Assembly (NCBI RefSeq): GCF_014529535.1
Contig: NW_023503372.1
Span: forward strand, 1,959,772 to 2,023,771
Direction of reading: 5' to 3'
DNA: 64,000 bases
Source: Bradysia coprophila
Lineage: Eukaryota; Arthropoda; Insecta; Diptera; Sciaridae
Shown: positions 38,788-55,151 of the stretch, one piece after another
How the letters are laid out: every line of letters begins with the position of its first letter
How positions within the stretch are numbered: the stretch's first letter is position 1
Made by a program: the position numbers and the translations under genes
Notes under the pieces: model-generated
What the model was told of the DNA's origin: nothing
The model's database searches: none
The model's input: the letters and a program-made list of their open reading frames with translations, nothing else

Positions 38788-38940
38788 TATGGACGAAGAC
38801 GATAAAAAGCAGCGGAAAAATTCGTGGGGAGACGATGATGCTATTGTTGCACAAATCCGGAAGCGACGATTTTCGTCTCCGCTCAATCGTCATCTTACTC
38901 GGAAGTTTTTTTTTCAAATCATTTGTTTTATCATTCCATA
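38788..38940 (+). CDS. short charged open frame, unrecognised
   Basis: Beginning at ATG 38788, the frame reads MDEDDKKQRKNSWGDDDAIV and continues with a basic stretch (IRKRRFSSPLNRH) before running into a hydrophobic, poly-T-coded tail. The first 40 residues look more like protein than the surroundings. It might be a single exon of an unseen gene or a remnant; there is no supporting neighbour exon. Confidence 0.18.
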
Positions 38941-39253
38941 ATAATCATTGCGCGGAATACAAACTGAAGTTGTTTCGACAGGCCCCTCTTTTCTTCTAGC
39001 ACTCCGTTTTGGGGACGATCTTGATATGATGAAGTTCGAAAACAGATGAAACTGGTAACAGAATTTCTATGTCTGTATGTTATTGAACATTTTTAACATG
39101 TCTAAGGCAGGGATTATCCTTGGGAAAATTCGGGAAATTTAGGTAAATATATCCATCGTTTAAGGTTACGCAAAGAAACCAAACGCATATATAACATGGA
39201 TAACATTCTTTACTTTCGATCTGAATAAACGATATTCACATGATAATTTTTAT

Positions 39254-41824
39254 CTAAAACTCATTTTTCTTCTGCACTGTGCATGCATCCTTAAAATTAG
39301 TCGCATTCAAAGTGGTAAAATAATCGTCGTGTATAAAGCGAATGATATTTTCAATCGGACATAAATCGGCCTTATTGCCTCTACTGTCTTTCGTCACTCG
39401 TAAGCTTTTACCCCCTTCGCAAAAATCAATTTCTCGCGTCACGTCGATGCCATTGTACACCAATCTAAAATAGAATTCTGTCTCTTTATCACTTTTGTAA
39501 ACTTCGAATATGACACGCGCTGCGTACGGTACAATGTAATTTTGACTTTTGATTCCTAATGCTGCCGTCAGGAACTGTATGGTTCGATCATGGCCAGAGT
39601 ATAAAACAAATTTCGTTTTATCACCAGACACCATTTTCAACATGTAATTGACTATGCTCCTAATGATTCCATACGCCCTTAGTATCCCTTGATGTTTGGT
39701 AAATTTATGCTCAGATTCTCTTTGTCCCTGCCAGTTCGTATACGATAAAAGTGCTGCAACATGATTAGATTCTATGCAACCATTTGATAATGTCTCCGTT
39801 TCCGACGAATCGGAGTGTTCGCCAAATTTATTAATTTCTACTCCCGCGTCGTTGCCTCCATCATCCTGATCGATATTTATTATCTCAGATGGATCAGTTG
39901 TGCTAGCCGGTTGACGACTCATTTCTCCATTCACGTTGAAGGAATTTTTACAGGGAAATGCAGCGTTATGGCAAATAATCGACAAAACAGCATCTCTAAC
40001 TTCCATCGCTTTTAGTTTCGGCGAAGGATTCTGCAAAAGATTCGCTCCGATCCACTGAACTGAAGCTGCCACGGTGGGATGCTTCGACAATTGCTGTACA
40101 GTCTCTTTCTCCATTTGATTATTTAAAAAATCTGCCTGCGGACAAGCACAATCCAGAAAACAAAATGCTAGGCTATGACTTTCCCTAATCGACAACGACT
40201 GCCATCGGTCCGTGGGAAGAAAGGAATACAAAAGTGCCATTGCTGATTGAAAGGTGCGTCTGTATCTAGTGGAATATACAACTATTTCGTCTGATATGAA
40301 ATTCGGTTGGGATGTGTTGTTAGGTTGTCGTTGCATGAACGGCTTTGCCAATAACCCTAATTGATTGCCATATATTTGTCGCATAACATCGCCAACATGA
40401 AGTAGTTGAGCAATACCCCTGAAAGAACCGACAAATTCTTCCAATTATTAACTAGACAACGTTAATAACCGCCAAATGACTTACTTGTATGTTAATTGCC
40501 CTAGCATGCAACTCTTCGCGAAAGCTGGCAATAATGGAAAACTATGAAACGGACCAATTTTTGTCCACGTCGGATGACTTGTAGCTCCTGTGGCACCATT
40601 CGTTAAATTGGCTAGAAACGTTTTGTATTTATTGAGCAGTGGATCGTTTTCCTGGCCACAATCCACCAGACTCATTCCTTTCACATGACTCATCGGTCCT
40701 CTGTCACCATGTCGTGTCAGTAGCAATACTCCCTGCAAATTCCATCCATCTAAAATGCCCCCATCCTCTTTTCGTACTATCGTCTGTATTGGGTTACAGT
40801 CTTGTTGATATTTCTGGATTCGTGACGATTCTTCTTTTCGCAAGAAGTGGTTATACTGTTTAGCGGTGAGGAATGACTGGAAGTTATTAGCGCCGATGTA
40901 CTTGTACATTCCTAGAAATATTTTAGTTTTTGCTATAGAAAATTGAACCGATGAACATCAATTTATTCATCGCTTGTGTTTGTGGTCGTGTAATCTGTCT
41001 ACGGTAGTGAAAATTGGAGAAGCGGTCAACGCGTGAATGAACTGAAAATCTATCTCATTAAGCAACTTGTCCAACTTCTATCATAAATAGATATCTGCGT
41101 TACCCTTTTACAGAAGGCAAGCATTGTGTCACCAGTATAATGGTCGAATCTTTTACTTTTTTCCATCAAACTATTTTCAAACAAGTGGAAACAAATCTTT
41201 TACTTCATTAGTTTTAACATGAGAATTCCCATAAAGACGTTATTTTCCAGAGTTCATCGCTTATTTTAGTTGTCCTGTTGATAACAAATGTCATCTTACA
41301 TCGTATGGAAGCATGTTAAGAAACATTCGCTTCAGACAACCAAGGTTCTTGGATGGTGCCAGAATTAAATAGGAGGCCTCTACGACGCAAAAAAAATCTG
41401 TTCTTGTGCCTGTTATTGGAGTGCGTTGCTTCAAAGAATTCTCAATTTCACGTCGTAGAAGTAAAACACATAAGTTACGGAGATTAAATATTTCACGATT
41501 CTATCGTGTTCCATTGTCGATTAGTCATTTTACAAGAGCGAACCAAGTTTAGACATAGTGTAAATCTAAATCGACAAAACTATTATCTTATCTCATCAGT
41601 GTTTACGTCTAGTATCTAGCACAAATACCGATTCTCAAATCGGAAAGAGATTTTCGATAGTTTGTTTATGTGTGTTTCATGTTTGTTTTACAGAGAAAAT
41701 CGAAGACCGAAAATTAATATTTTGTCTCACCTGCTATTAGAAGAAAAATCCATACACTTAATATCAAATAACAATACAGCGTTCGGTTTTGCGACGACAA
41801 TCTAACTAATTCCCGTAAAATCAT
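39254..41824 (-). CDS. PXYLP1: 2-phosphoxylose phosphatase (PXYLP1-like histidine phosphatase)
   Basis: Minus-strand exons 41731-41824, 40485-40911 and 39254-40418 join to 561 residues. Residues 15-32 form a signal anchor, giving a type II Golgi membrane protein. The catalytic RHGDRGP is at 98-104 (nucleophile His99) and the second catalytic pair, SGHD, at about 448-451. Family blocks follow in order: CFLDCACPQADFLNNQ, CHNAAFPC, then YAARVIFEVY, LVYNGIDVT and LCPIENIIRF, ending in a conserved Cys (KDACTV). PXYLP1 removes the 2-phosphate from xylose in the glycosaminoglycan linker, so chains can be extended; the role is inferred by family. An acidic, Ser-rich segment at about 335-396 is roughly 50 residues longer than the human loop, which makes the protein longer than the human one (480). 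Introns are 66 and 819 bp. Confidence 0.9.
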
Positions 41825-43466
41825 AATTGAATTTGTTAGTCTATGCGATATAAACACTTGCCCGTTTTACCAATATTTTTTGTGTACATGAAAATATTTA
41901 CAAAAATTTTTCTAATTTGACATTTCCCTCGAATGTTATCTTTTCAAATAAATTTCCTTCGCATAATAAAATGCGGTCTTGCGCACAAGTTGAACAGATG
42001 TGGTTTATCATACGTGTTTTATTGATGAGAAGCGTAAAATTTTAATCCTTATTTCGTGTAACAGTTTTGTAACAGAACTGTTAGTGGAGCATAGTGCATT
42101 TTGTAGATGAACCAAGAACGAGAGTTTTAAGATGGGTGGTTCAGTGCTAGGAGATGAGTTAATCATTTTCTTATACATCTTATTTTGCATTAGAGTCTCA
42201 CTGCTCACCGCCAGGAGTCAAATGGTAGAAATAGTCATTTCTTTCCTCTATAACTCGAGAACAGCTGTTTTAGACGTGTGGCCGTCCGTCAATACAAATA
42301 GCATTTTGAGTTTAAGTATCTTATGGGAGCAGCTCAGTATATAGATTTCTAATACTTTATTGTTGAAAAGCTTTCAAATCCGCGAATAGAGTGATATCGA
42401 ATCTATTACTTCTTTTGATCAAACCATTTTCAACAGGTCGTTACAAAATCAATTACTTCGTTTGTTTTACCATACATTTTGTGTTATAAGACATATTTTA
42501 CCTAGGCTTACCGCTTATATTGGTCGTCGTTGTTAATAACAGATGAAATTAGAGCTGTCCGTCTCATAAGGAAGTCTACTTCAGTCTTGATGATTCAGCC
42601 TTCAAAAGAGAAGGAAAGAACCAGTGTCTTTGTATAGTCATTTCGGAAACAACTGTCAAAATTTTACTACATGCGAGGAAAAATGAGAAGTAACAATTAC
42701 AATCCAATTCTCCTTATTCAATCCACATACATTACCAATGTTACGACATTTACGTATGTAACTATATGTATTTATAACGTGTAAATCGCATGTGGATTGA
42801 ATAACATCAATTGGATTGTATTCGTTGTAAAGTGTGACTTCTTTATTTTCTCGCAATGGAGATTAAAAAAAAAAATTATTTTGATATTAGGCCCTGGGAA
42901 ACTTTATGTTTTAGGACATACAAATTAATAAAAGAACTTATATTCAGCCTCGGACTGGTCATCCCGATGCGCCCTTGGAATTTTACTTAAAATTCTTATT
43001 TTACCGCCTCCTCCGAGCAGAACTTGCGTCCTTTAATAAGTTTATGCTGCATCTAAGCAGATTGCCCGAGAAGTCTGTCGGGCCTGCTACTATCCAATGA
43101 AATGCGACTCTCCGATATCTGGATACAGTGGCACTTGCTTTTATCAACTGGTTTTATCTAAATATTTTCCACAGATTGAAGCAAAATCTTTTACTTCAAT
43201 TGTTTTAATATGTATTCTTCAATAACAACCACCTTTTCAAAGCTTAGAACCTTGGCTTAGTACACTGAAAGACGACATAAAAGAATTTCAAATGTTTGTG
43301 CCATCATCGAACTGCCTTACCATTTCAAAATCTTTTTCTATTTTCAAAGTTGTTAGCATTTGCTTTACCACAATCGACAGCTGTCAGTGGTTTTTGTGTA
43401 CAGTGTGTATTTAGCGGGAGTTGATGAGTCCAGAATAGAAATAATACAAAAAATTCCCAAAGTAAA
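41825..43466. other. intergenic region, PXYLP1 to POLD3
   Basis: It contains the presumed PXYLP1 promoter, a diverged piggyBac-like MITE near 42360-42575 (TCTATTACTTCTTTTGATCA, then GTCGTCGTTGTTAATAACAG), an inverted repeat at 42672-42855 and a further remnant near 43170-43210. A similar diverged MITE copy lies in PXYLP1 intron 1 at about 41101-41316. No gene is supported. Confidence 0.5.
42672..42855. repeat. inverted repeat (MITE)
   Basis: The left arm (TGCGAGGAAAAATGAGAAGT, TACAATCCAATT, TTATTCAATCCACAT) is repeated in inverted order on the right (ATGTGGATTGAATAA, AATTGGATTGTA, ACTTCTTTATTTTCTCGCA). The arms are about 60-65 bp with small gaps, around a 55-bp AT-rich centre. Confidence 0.65.
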
Positions 43467-45645
43467 ATGAACGAGACGTTAAAGGGTGCTTGTTTCGATG
43501 AAATTACCCATTTGATTTGTGATGCCGATAAAAAGGTACAGACTCCGTCAACTGGTTCACTGACAATTCAATACAAATCCGTTCGCTCTCGTTTAAGGTT
43601 AACATCTCCGATGTATCCAACAACTGGAACATATCGCACAGAGACAGTGAGACCGTTTTACTGGAATGGATCGAAAAGAATCGAAATCAAACGTTGAACA
43701 AAGAGTTTTTGATTCGTGGTGTGGACAATAGCGGAAACTGTGTCATTACGGTGAGTGAAAAAAATACGTCGCAATTACCAGAAACACAAAGCAACGAAGT
43801 GACTTGAAATTATTGTCAACAGGTTTTACCCGAAGATAAATTGGATTTCGTCCAAAAAAAGTTTGAGAAATCCTGCTATTCCCTGTACAGCATCGAATTG
43901 GCTAGCAAATCGAATGTGAAACGTCTGAATGTCGCCAAGCCGAATGAATGCAAATGGTAAACAAATTGCGGTTTGCGTCACTGCAATGACTAAATTCCCA
44001 GTTTCTTTTAGGATTAATCTGCCAGCTAAACATGTTGAACGTGATATTGTTGGTAAGTTCAACCAGTCACGTTTCTAGAGCGTGTTGAATTGTTTGACAC
44101 GGAAGAGTTTCCCTTAAACCCGTCCAAGATTTAAAGCCTTAATGTGGTCATCAGGGAACTCTTGCATCCCATTTCCATTACTGAAAATCATTTTGGTCCT
44201 GCATTTTAGATAAGTCACCACCTCCCATTCAATCCGTAAAAGATGATGAACAACCAGCCACTTCAAAGAAGGGCATTAAATCAATGTTCTCGGCCAGTGA
44301 AACAGTTAAGAAAGTGGAAGTGAAACCAGAACCTCAAAATGTTGATATTAAAACGGAAAAGGAAACACCGAAAAAACAGTCACCCAAAAAGAAAGAGGTT
44401 GGTCGATGAGCCGTTTGTGTTTTTTTTTTCTCCTAGCAACTTTCCTATCTCTTCAGCCCATCAAAACTCCGAAAATGGCATCTGGCAAGTCATCGATTTC
44501 CTCATTTTTCTCAAAGTCTTCATCTGCTGGTGCACAGCCTAAGAAGGAAGCATTGCCTAAGCCGGTGAAAAAGGAAGAATCGTCCAACATGTTCGATGAT
44601 CACTCTTCGATGGAGGTTGACGAAGTTCCTACGGTCGAGAAAGTGGAAAAAGAAGAGAAAAAACCAGTCAGTGCAAAGACTAACAAGAAGCGATCGATCG
44701 TTGATGTGGATGGTAAGAACCGACCTCGGAACTTGGAACAGATAGTGATAGATTGATTTTCTGAATTGTTTTTAGATGGCGATAGTGACGAGATACCGGG
44801 AACTCCACAGGACACGAAGAAACTCAAAAAAATCACAAAGAAAATTTCGGAAAAGTCTAAGCTCAGCCGCATCGTTAAAATGGAAGATTCTAGCGATGAC
44901 GATGGTATACCTTCAATCATTGACTCCACAAGGTGTCGAGATTTTATTTAATTTTTTTTTTACAAACAGATAATCAGGAAGAGCAAAGGAAACTGCTGGC
45001 TTCTCCGGTCAAAGAAAAGGAAAACAAAACTCCACCCAAAAACGAAAAAGCTGCAGTAGAGAAAGGGAAACGACGAAAAGCCAAAAAAACCGTTTCGCGT
45101 ACATTCAAAGATGAAGAAGGATATTTAGGTGAGTCGTTAGTTGATCGCATTGATCAACTTCGATTCGAAAAAGTCGATTTTACGATAAACCTTGTCACAA
45201 TAATTATTTCTGTTTGGCAACAAATTCTGAATTGATTGAAATGGATGGCGGCAGTCTTTCGGAAAATGTTTTCTCACAGTTTTAGGTCTGCCTTATCTGG
45301 GAAAGTTTGGCAGTTATGTTGTTTCAAAGTGATAATTTTTTATTAGTTGGATTTTCATCTTCGTATGTCTACTTCTCCTCTTTCTCGAGTTTCCAGCGAA
45401 TCCATAAAAAAACTGACGAAGTTTGCTAAGAAAAATCATTTGTTTTTGCAGTGACAAAAAATGAAATCGTAGAGTATTCCTGTTCCGAAGACGAAACTGA
45501 AGTGGTTGCTGCCGAGCCAGTCCAAGCAGCCAAAGAAGTTCAACCAGCTGAAGTATCTGAAAAGACTACAAAGAAGAAGAAAACTTCCCCGCCGAATGCC
45601 AATTCCAAGCAAGGTTCTATTTTAAGTTTTTTCAGCAAAAAATAA
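43467..45645 (+). CDS. PolD3: DNA polymerase delta subunit 3 (p66)
   Basis: Nine exons join in frame to 440 residues: 43467-43535, 43598-43750, 43823-43956, 44012-44052, 44210-44397, 44457-44712, 44776-44904, 44970-45128 and 45452-45645. The N-terminal part is a diverged winged-helix-type region that ends in VLPEDKLDFVQKKF and SLYSIE, matching POLD3 (VVREDKLEAVKSKL, VYSIQ). The rest is disordered and Lys/Glu-rich. It keeps landmarks in family order: KGIKSMFS, SISSFFSK (about 206-213), RTFKDEEGYLVTKNEIVEYS (human TYLDGEGCIVTEKVYESES) and the C-terminal PCNA-interacting box QGSILSFF (430-437). POLD3 bridges polymerase delta's B subunit to PCNA and supports break-induced replication; the role is by family. 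Introns are 55-323 bp. Human POLD3 is 466 residues, so length fits. Confidence 0.9.
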
Positions 45646-47343
45646 ATATTTAAAAATGGTAAGAATAGCCTGAATACACATCCGATGTTGTTATATTATA
45701 AATAAAAATCAGTTAATACGTTGAATGAATTTCCGTTTTTTTTCTTCTTCATTTCACTAGAGGTTTCAGTTTTGAAGGTTTGTATTATTGTAATGAACCA
45801 ATAGATAAAAAACAAAAGTGACTTTTCTTGATGAAGCATGTTTGAACAAATCAACAAATGAATGTAAATTTGACCGAAACCAAATCTTCTAGGTTTGGTT
45901 CGGATCCTATCAGGTTCAGTTAACCTATGACGTCAGGTTCAGATAACCTATGACGTCATGTTAAGTTAACGTACGACGTCAGGTTCAGTTAACATATGAC
46001 ATAGGTTTAGTTAACCTATGGCATAGGTTCAGTTCATCTATAACATAGGTTCAGGTTCAGTTAACCTGTGACTTCTCTGGTTCAGTTACCATTGCTTCAG
46101 GCTCAATTCATGACTTTAGGGTCAGTAAACGTATGACTTTAGGTTCAGTTAACCTATGGCTGTAGGTTTAGTTAACCTATGACTTTAGGTTCAGTTAACC
46201 TATGACTTCAGGTTCAGTTACGACAAAACTTCAGGTTCAGTTGAGGTATGACTTCAGGATCAGTTAACATACGACTTTTGGCTTAGTTAACCTATCAATT
46301 CAGGTTCAGTTCATGACTTTAGGTTCAGTTAGGCTATGACTTCAGGCTCAGTTAACTAGTAACTTCTCATTCAGTTAACCTATCACTTATGATTCACTTA
46401 GCCTATGACTTCTAAATCAGTTAAAATATGAATACTGGTCCAATGAGCTCAGGTTCAGTAAGCCTTATAGGTTCAGGTTCAGTTAACCAATGACTTCTGG
46501 ATCAGTTAGACCATGTCCGTTTGATCTCAAAACTCACTAGTTCACTTCCATAAAATTCCAGTGAATTTTATGTGCATTCAGTGCACTCGGAAAATGAAGT
46601 CAATTATTTCAACTGACATGACATACAGTTGATCTTTCATTTTCGAATGGTAATGCGTTGACAAAGAAAAACACGAAATAACAATTTCACACCGCCAAAA
46701 CAACAATTTTCCATTCAAATATCACCTCCGAACGGCACCGCCATTTATAATATATGGCTCACAAAGACAACTTCAACACAGTCATTTTGATGTGTTAACC
46801 TAATTCTCTTTGAAAGGTAAAGTGAAATTGTTTTCTCGCGATCTAAGTGAATGGTTTCTATTCCAAAATTATACGAATTTGAATCCGTTTATGGTGCTGG
46901 AAAGGAGCCTAAAAGTTGTGTGAGTGTTTCGTTTGTATGTTAGCAATCGAATGTGCATCATCTGGTAGCTAGTTCGATCGAAACAGATGAGTTTTTCGCA
47001 GTGAAATTTGAAGCTCAATGCTTTTTTTCCCCAACATATTATCATCTCTATGATGTTGGAGGTTGACGAGAGTGTTATGAACGCAGTAATTTAATTGTTG
47101 TTTGGATTTCGACGAAAAGTAAAAGAACAAAGTCAAAAAATCCTAATTATAGAATTTGCACCGTCACTCAAATTGTGTATATCAATCGGTAAAATCGTCT
47201 TATTTTCTCTATTACAAACAGAATCGGACTCAAATACACAAAAGACTTTGTCTGTCACTATCAATCGTAAATATTTGCTATTGGAACTGTACACAGAAGA
47301 CATCCTTGAACGTGGATCTATATAAGGAAATTGCTAAGAAAAT
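45646..47343. other. intergenic region, POLD3 to CUL2
   Basis: After POLD3 come possible poly(A) signals near 45701-45708, then the degenerate tandem repeat at 45890-46510 and a short inverted repeat at 46529-46575 related to 30470-30530. From 46580 to 47343 is the likely CUL2 promoter and 5' leader; short open frames there carry no recognised domain. Confidence 0.55.
45890..46510. repeat. degenerate tandem repeat of GGTTCAGTTAACCTATGACTT
   Basis: About 25 diverged copies of a unit near 21-24 bp, consensus GGTTCAGTTAACCTATGACT, follow head to tail. The unit contains the palindrome AGTTAACCT/GTTAAC. Individual copies vary by several bases, so the array is old. Similar CAGGTTCAGGT words occur sparsely at about 15915-16120 and 38330-38415. 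Confidence 0.85.
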
Positions 47344-51830
<4,487 letters not shown>

Positions 51831-52764
51831 AGGCTTCGGCCGCTGGAATCGAATATCGAACAGTGACAATTCACAAAATGTTTGTGGAGAGTGGAGGCAC
51901 GCACACACACACACACACCAGTTCATTACTTTTTTAAGCCAAAAAACCAACAAAATCATTGAAAATGACCGAGATGAAAAAAGAAATTTATTTTGTTACG
52001 GAAAATGTGAAGAAATTTGAATCTCCGCAAAATTATGGAATAACAAGAAGCAAAAAGAAAAATGGAAGCAAAAGTTTTAAAGGTTTTGTAGTCGTTTTGA
52101 ATAAATTATGCCACAGGAGAACATCGCATGTGGATGTTTTTGATTTTCAATTTAAATTTTGGATTTTTCTATTTTATTCGTTCAACGTTCAATTGCATAC
52201 GGTGGTCGTTGCATATCCTCGTTAAGTACGATTTCAATTTAGAGTTTCGATAAAAATGTACGAAAAGTACGAGCAAGTGCTTTAAAATAGTACTATTTGA
52301 ATCCAATCCCATTTCGCTATAGATTAAGGTTAGCTAGCTTAGTATGCGTTTATTATGCTTCCACATGTTTTCAGGATGGACGAACGAATAATGCGAGAAC
52401 GAATTACTTACTCTATTCTAGTCCGATTGTGTTGTCGGGTTGTAAGTGATTCCATGGAAATTGTTCGTTTGTGCATAATCTCATAAGTATTTGAAATTCC
52501 AAAATTTGGCCATTTTAATCCTAAACAATAAGAGTTTCCAGTTCCATTTGGGTCACATATGAAAACCAGAAACTACTAAGACTAAGGCGAGGATACGTAT
52601 GGCACGGTATAACATAGTCAAAACGAGTAATGTCTTTATTACCAGAACACCAGAAACAGATTAAATTAAGAAAGGGGACTGATGGATGTCACCCAAAGAC
52701 TAAATTCTCGTCAACTTGAAGATTCCCTATGATTTTAAATTACTTTTATCTAAGACGAAGGGGT

Positions 52765-53289
52765 CCACGGTGTGCCTGAACTAAATTTAATCAATTTCTC
52801 TGATTTCTCTTCGTATTTCACTTTTTTCATATATGGAATCTGTTGATTGAATATTGTTTGTGGACACAAATTAAACATTTTTTTGTATGGTGACACCAAT
52901 GGGAAATGTACAGATTTCGAAATAACTGCCGTCGAAGTATACGTTTTTCATGTTTTTTTATAACGTTCAGAACGTGTTTGAAGGGAGTTTTATACCAAAT
53001 CTATCGGCTTACCATTGGTGTCACCATACAAAAAAATGTTTAATTTGTGTCCACAAACAACATTCAATCAACAGATTCCATAAATGAGAAGATTTTTTTT
53101 CGCCACTTTCAGTACCTCGTAAAAATGTATGGAAATCGATGAAACACGCCTAATTTTTTACATTATTTCGAAAAGCGCCCGCTGCGCCACTCTACCGTTC
53201 GAACAAAAGTGGTTTGAAGAAAGTAAAACACGACGAGAAATCAGAGATGCAAATTTTTTTGATTAAATTTGGTTCAGGCACACCGTGGG
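52765..53289. mobile_element. MITE with nested inverted repeats, 525 bp
   Basis: The outer ends CCACGGTGTGCCTGAACTAA and (complement) CCACGGTGTGCCTGAACCAA are inverted for about 33 bp. Inside, a second pair of longer arms is nearly perfect: GGAATCTGTTGATTGAATAT, GTGGACACAAATTAAACATT and ATGGTGACACCAATGG (52836-52910) against 53010-53085. No coding sequence. Confidence 0.75.
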
Positions 53290-53346
53290 TCACACCAAAA
53301 ACACAACAATCACAAATTATTCAAATAAAGCTGCCGAATCCACAGT

Positions 53347-53549
53347 AGTCTAGTCGATAAGGGCAAACGTTTACCAAAATCAGTTGCTCAAACAGCACTT
53401 AAAATACTTCTAAAAGTATTTTAACAAGAAGAGACATAAATTTTTAGGCAAAATTTTTTTGTCTCTTCTTGTTAGAAAAAGTTTAGAAGAATTTTAAGTG
53501 CTGTTTGAGCAACTGATTTTGGTAAACGTTTGCCCTTATCGACTAGACT
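53347..53549. repeat. 203-bp inverted repeat
   Basis: The left arm AGTCTAGTCGATAAGGGCAA, followed by CGTTTACCAAAATCAGTTGC and CAAACAGCACTTAAAAT, is repeated in inverted form on the right. The arms are about 75-80 bp with few mismatches. The centre carries AAGAAGAGAC/GTCTCTTCTT, which extends the pairing, so almost the whole element can fold. Confidence 0.75.
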
Positions 53550-54037
53550 GCAGTTAATGTTTGCTACGGTAACGCACAGGTCGAAATAGCCTATTCCCAA
53601 CTAGCGTTGAAATATCGCAACTTTGTTTTTTCAATAGAGTGTGTCGATTTTAATTTTTACGATTCACCCTCGTACGAGCAATAATAATCAGCAAAATGTT
53701 TTGAGAAGTCAACATCTTCCAAAAACCACTCACAGTGGATGTGTGACGCAAGTCACTTTATCCACTTACAAAAGAACTGTTATCGGCTGGGTGACGCTCA
53801 TAGCTTCGACACCAAGCAAAAAAAAATGCGTCACAAATGACAGATTATGAGGATAACATAAGATTAGATTAGATTAGGTTTATTGGGTCTGAATTAATTA
53901 CATACATTAGTACTCATTGAAATTAGACGTACATAATTAGGCCGAATGGGTGAGCCCCGTTTTATAACCAAAACTAATTGTCAATTTTCAAGAAGTAGAA
54001 AACAAGGCATCAGAACAGTCGGAGCGTTTGCTGCGAC

Positions 54038-55151
54038 TTAGCCCCGTACGACCCGTAATCCTATTTCGTCCGTAACCATAATACGTCCGTACCCGTAATA
54101 CGCCCGGAACCCTAATACGTCTACAACCCTCTAATGCGTCTGTTACCAAAATGCAAGTCAAGTTGGGCACGGTCAAATTTACTGAAAGTGTTCATTTTTA
54201 AAATTGCGCATAGCGCAATTACGAAAGCCCGTGCGAAGTACCTCTCAAATGAAACCAACAATTTACGACATTATTTTAGAAACCCAAAATTTTTTGCCAA
54301 CCTTCCATTGGGTATTCAATTACCTCTCAAATGAAACAAAAACTAGCAAAATCGGATGAGATTTACTCGATTTATGTGCAAAAAATACTTAGGGCCGAGT
54401 AGCGGCCTTAGTCCAAGGGCGCAAATTTGAAACTTTTTTTGCCATCATTCTATTCGGCATTCAATTATCTCTCAAATGAAACAAAAACTAGCAAAATCGG
54501 ATGAGATTTACTCGATTTATGTGCAAAAAACACTTAGGGCCGAGTAGCGGCCTTAGTCCAAGGGACCAAATTTGAAACTTTTTTCGCCACGTTCTTTTCG
54601 GTATTCAATTACCTTCCATAAAAAACTAAATCTGGCAAAATCGGATGAGATTTACTCGATTTATGTGCAAAAAACACTTAGGGCCTAGTAACGACCTTTG
54701 AGCTCTCCCAACAAGCCCACGTTGGATCTTACCCAAAAACAATGTTCAGCAACTTTGTTCTACTCGTCAATACCTTTCATTTGATATATCACAAGCAGCT
54801 ATTGCGTGCGTATTTCGGTAGATATCGTCGAAAGACTGAAAAACACCTATAAGGCCCTAGCTCTGGAAGGGCCGACCCTACCATGTCCATTTTCGAACTT
54901 GACCTTACTTTTGTCGATACAAATCGGGGAAAAAAAGAATTTTCAAAAAAGGTTGTGATTTACTCAAGCTAGAGGGGTCACAGACGGACGGACGGACGAA
55001 CGGACGGACGGACGGACGGACATTTTTTTTATTGCGGATTCGTCATCTATTAACATAACCAAATGCTTTGCCCTTACTGTCTGCTTCCAATTCGACGTGT
55101 TACAAACGGCATATTAATCTTATAAGCCCCCAGTACTTCGTACGGGGCTAA
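54038..55151. mobile_element. inverted-end element with 145-bp tandem repeats and a GACG microsatellite
   Basis: The ends TTAGCCCCGTACGA and TCGTACGGGGCTAA are exact inverted copies 1.1 kb apart. Within are CGTCCG/ACCCGTAATAC-type short repeats (54045-54130). Three tandem copies of a unit near 145 bp follow, keyed on GCAAAATCGGATGAGATTTA at 54346, 54491 and 54635. A (GACG)n run lies at about 54981-55021. No transposase frame; superfamily unknown. Confidence 0.65.

Larger units (their letters stand above)
28001..39253. other. gene desert, part 2
   Basis: No supported coding exon. Contents: hAT-like MITE 28113-28330; a small hairpin near 28370-28430; MITE 29813-30025; a repeat at 30470-30580 shared with 2788-2860 and 46529-46575; piggyBac-like MITE 31159-31371; a GGTAG run near 36238-36258; the 580-bp palindrome 36294-36873; hAT-like element 37615-38257; a CAGGT-rich run near 38330-38415; and a short acidic/basic frame at 38788. 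The longest open frame (118 residues at 32278) has no coding character. Confidence 0.45.

Noticed and set aside
45890-46510. CRISPR-like regular repeats
   Set aside because: Units are diverged and head to tail without unique spacers, in an animal genome; it is a degenerate tandem repeat.
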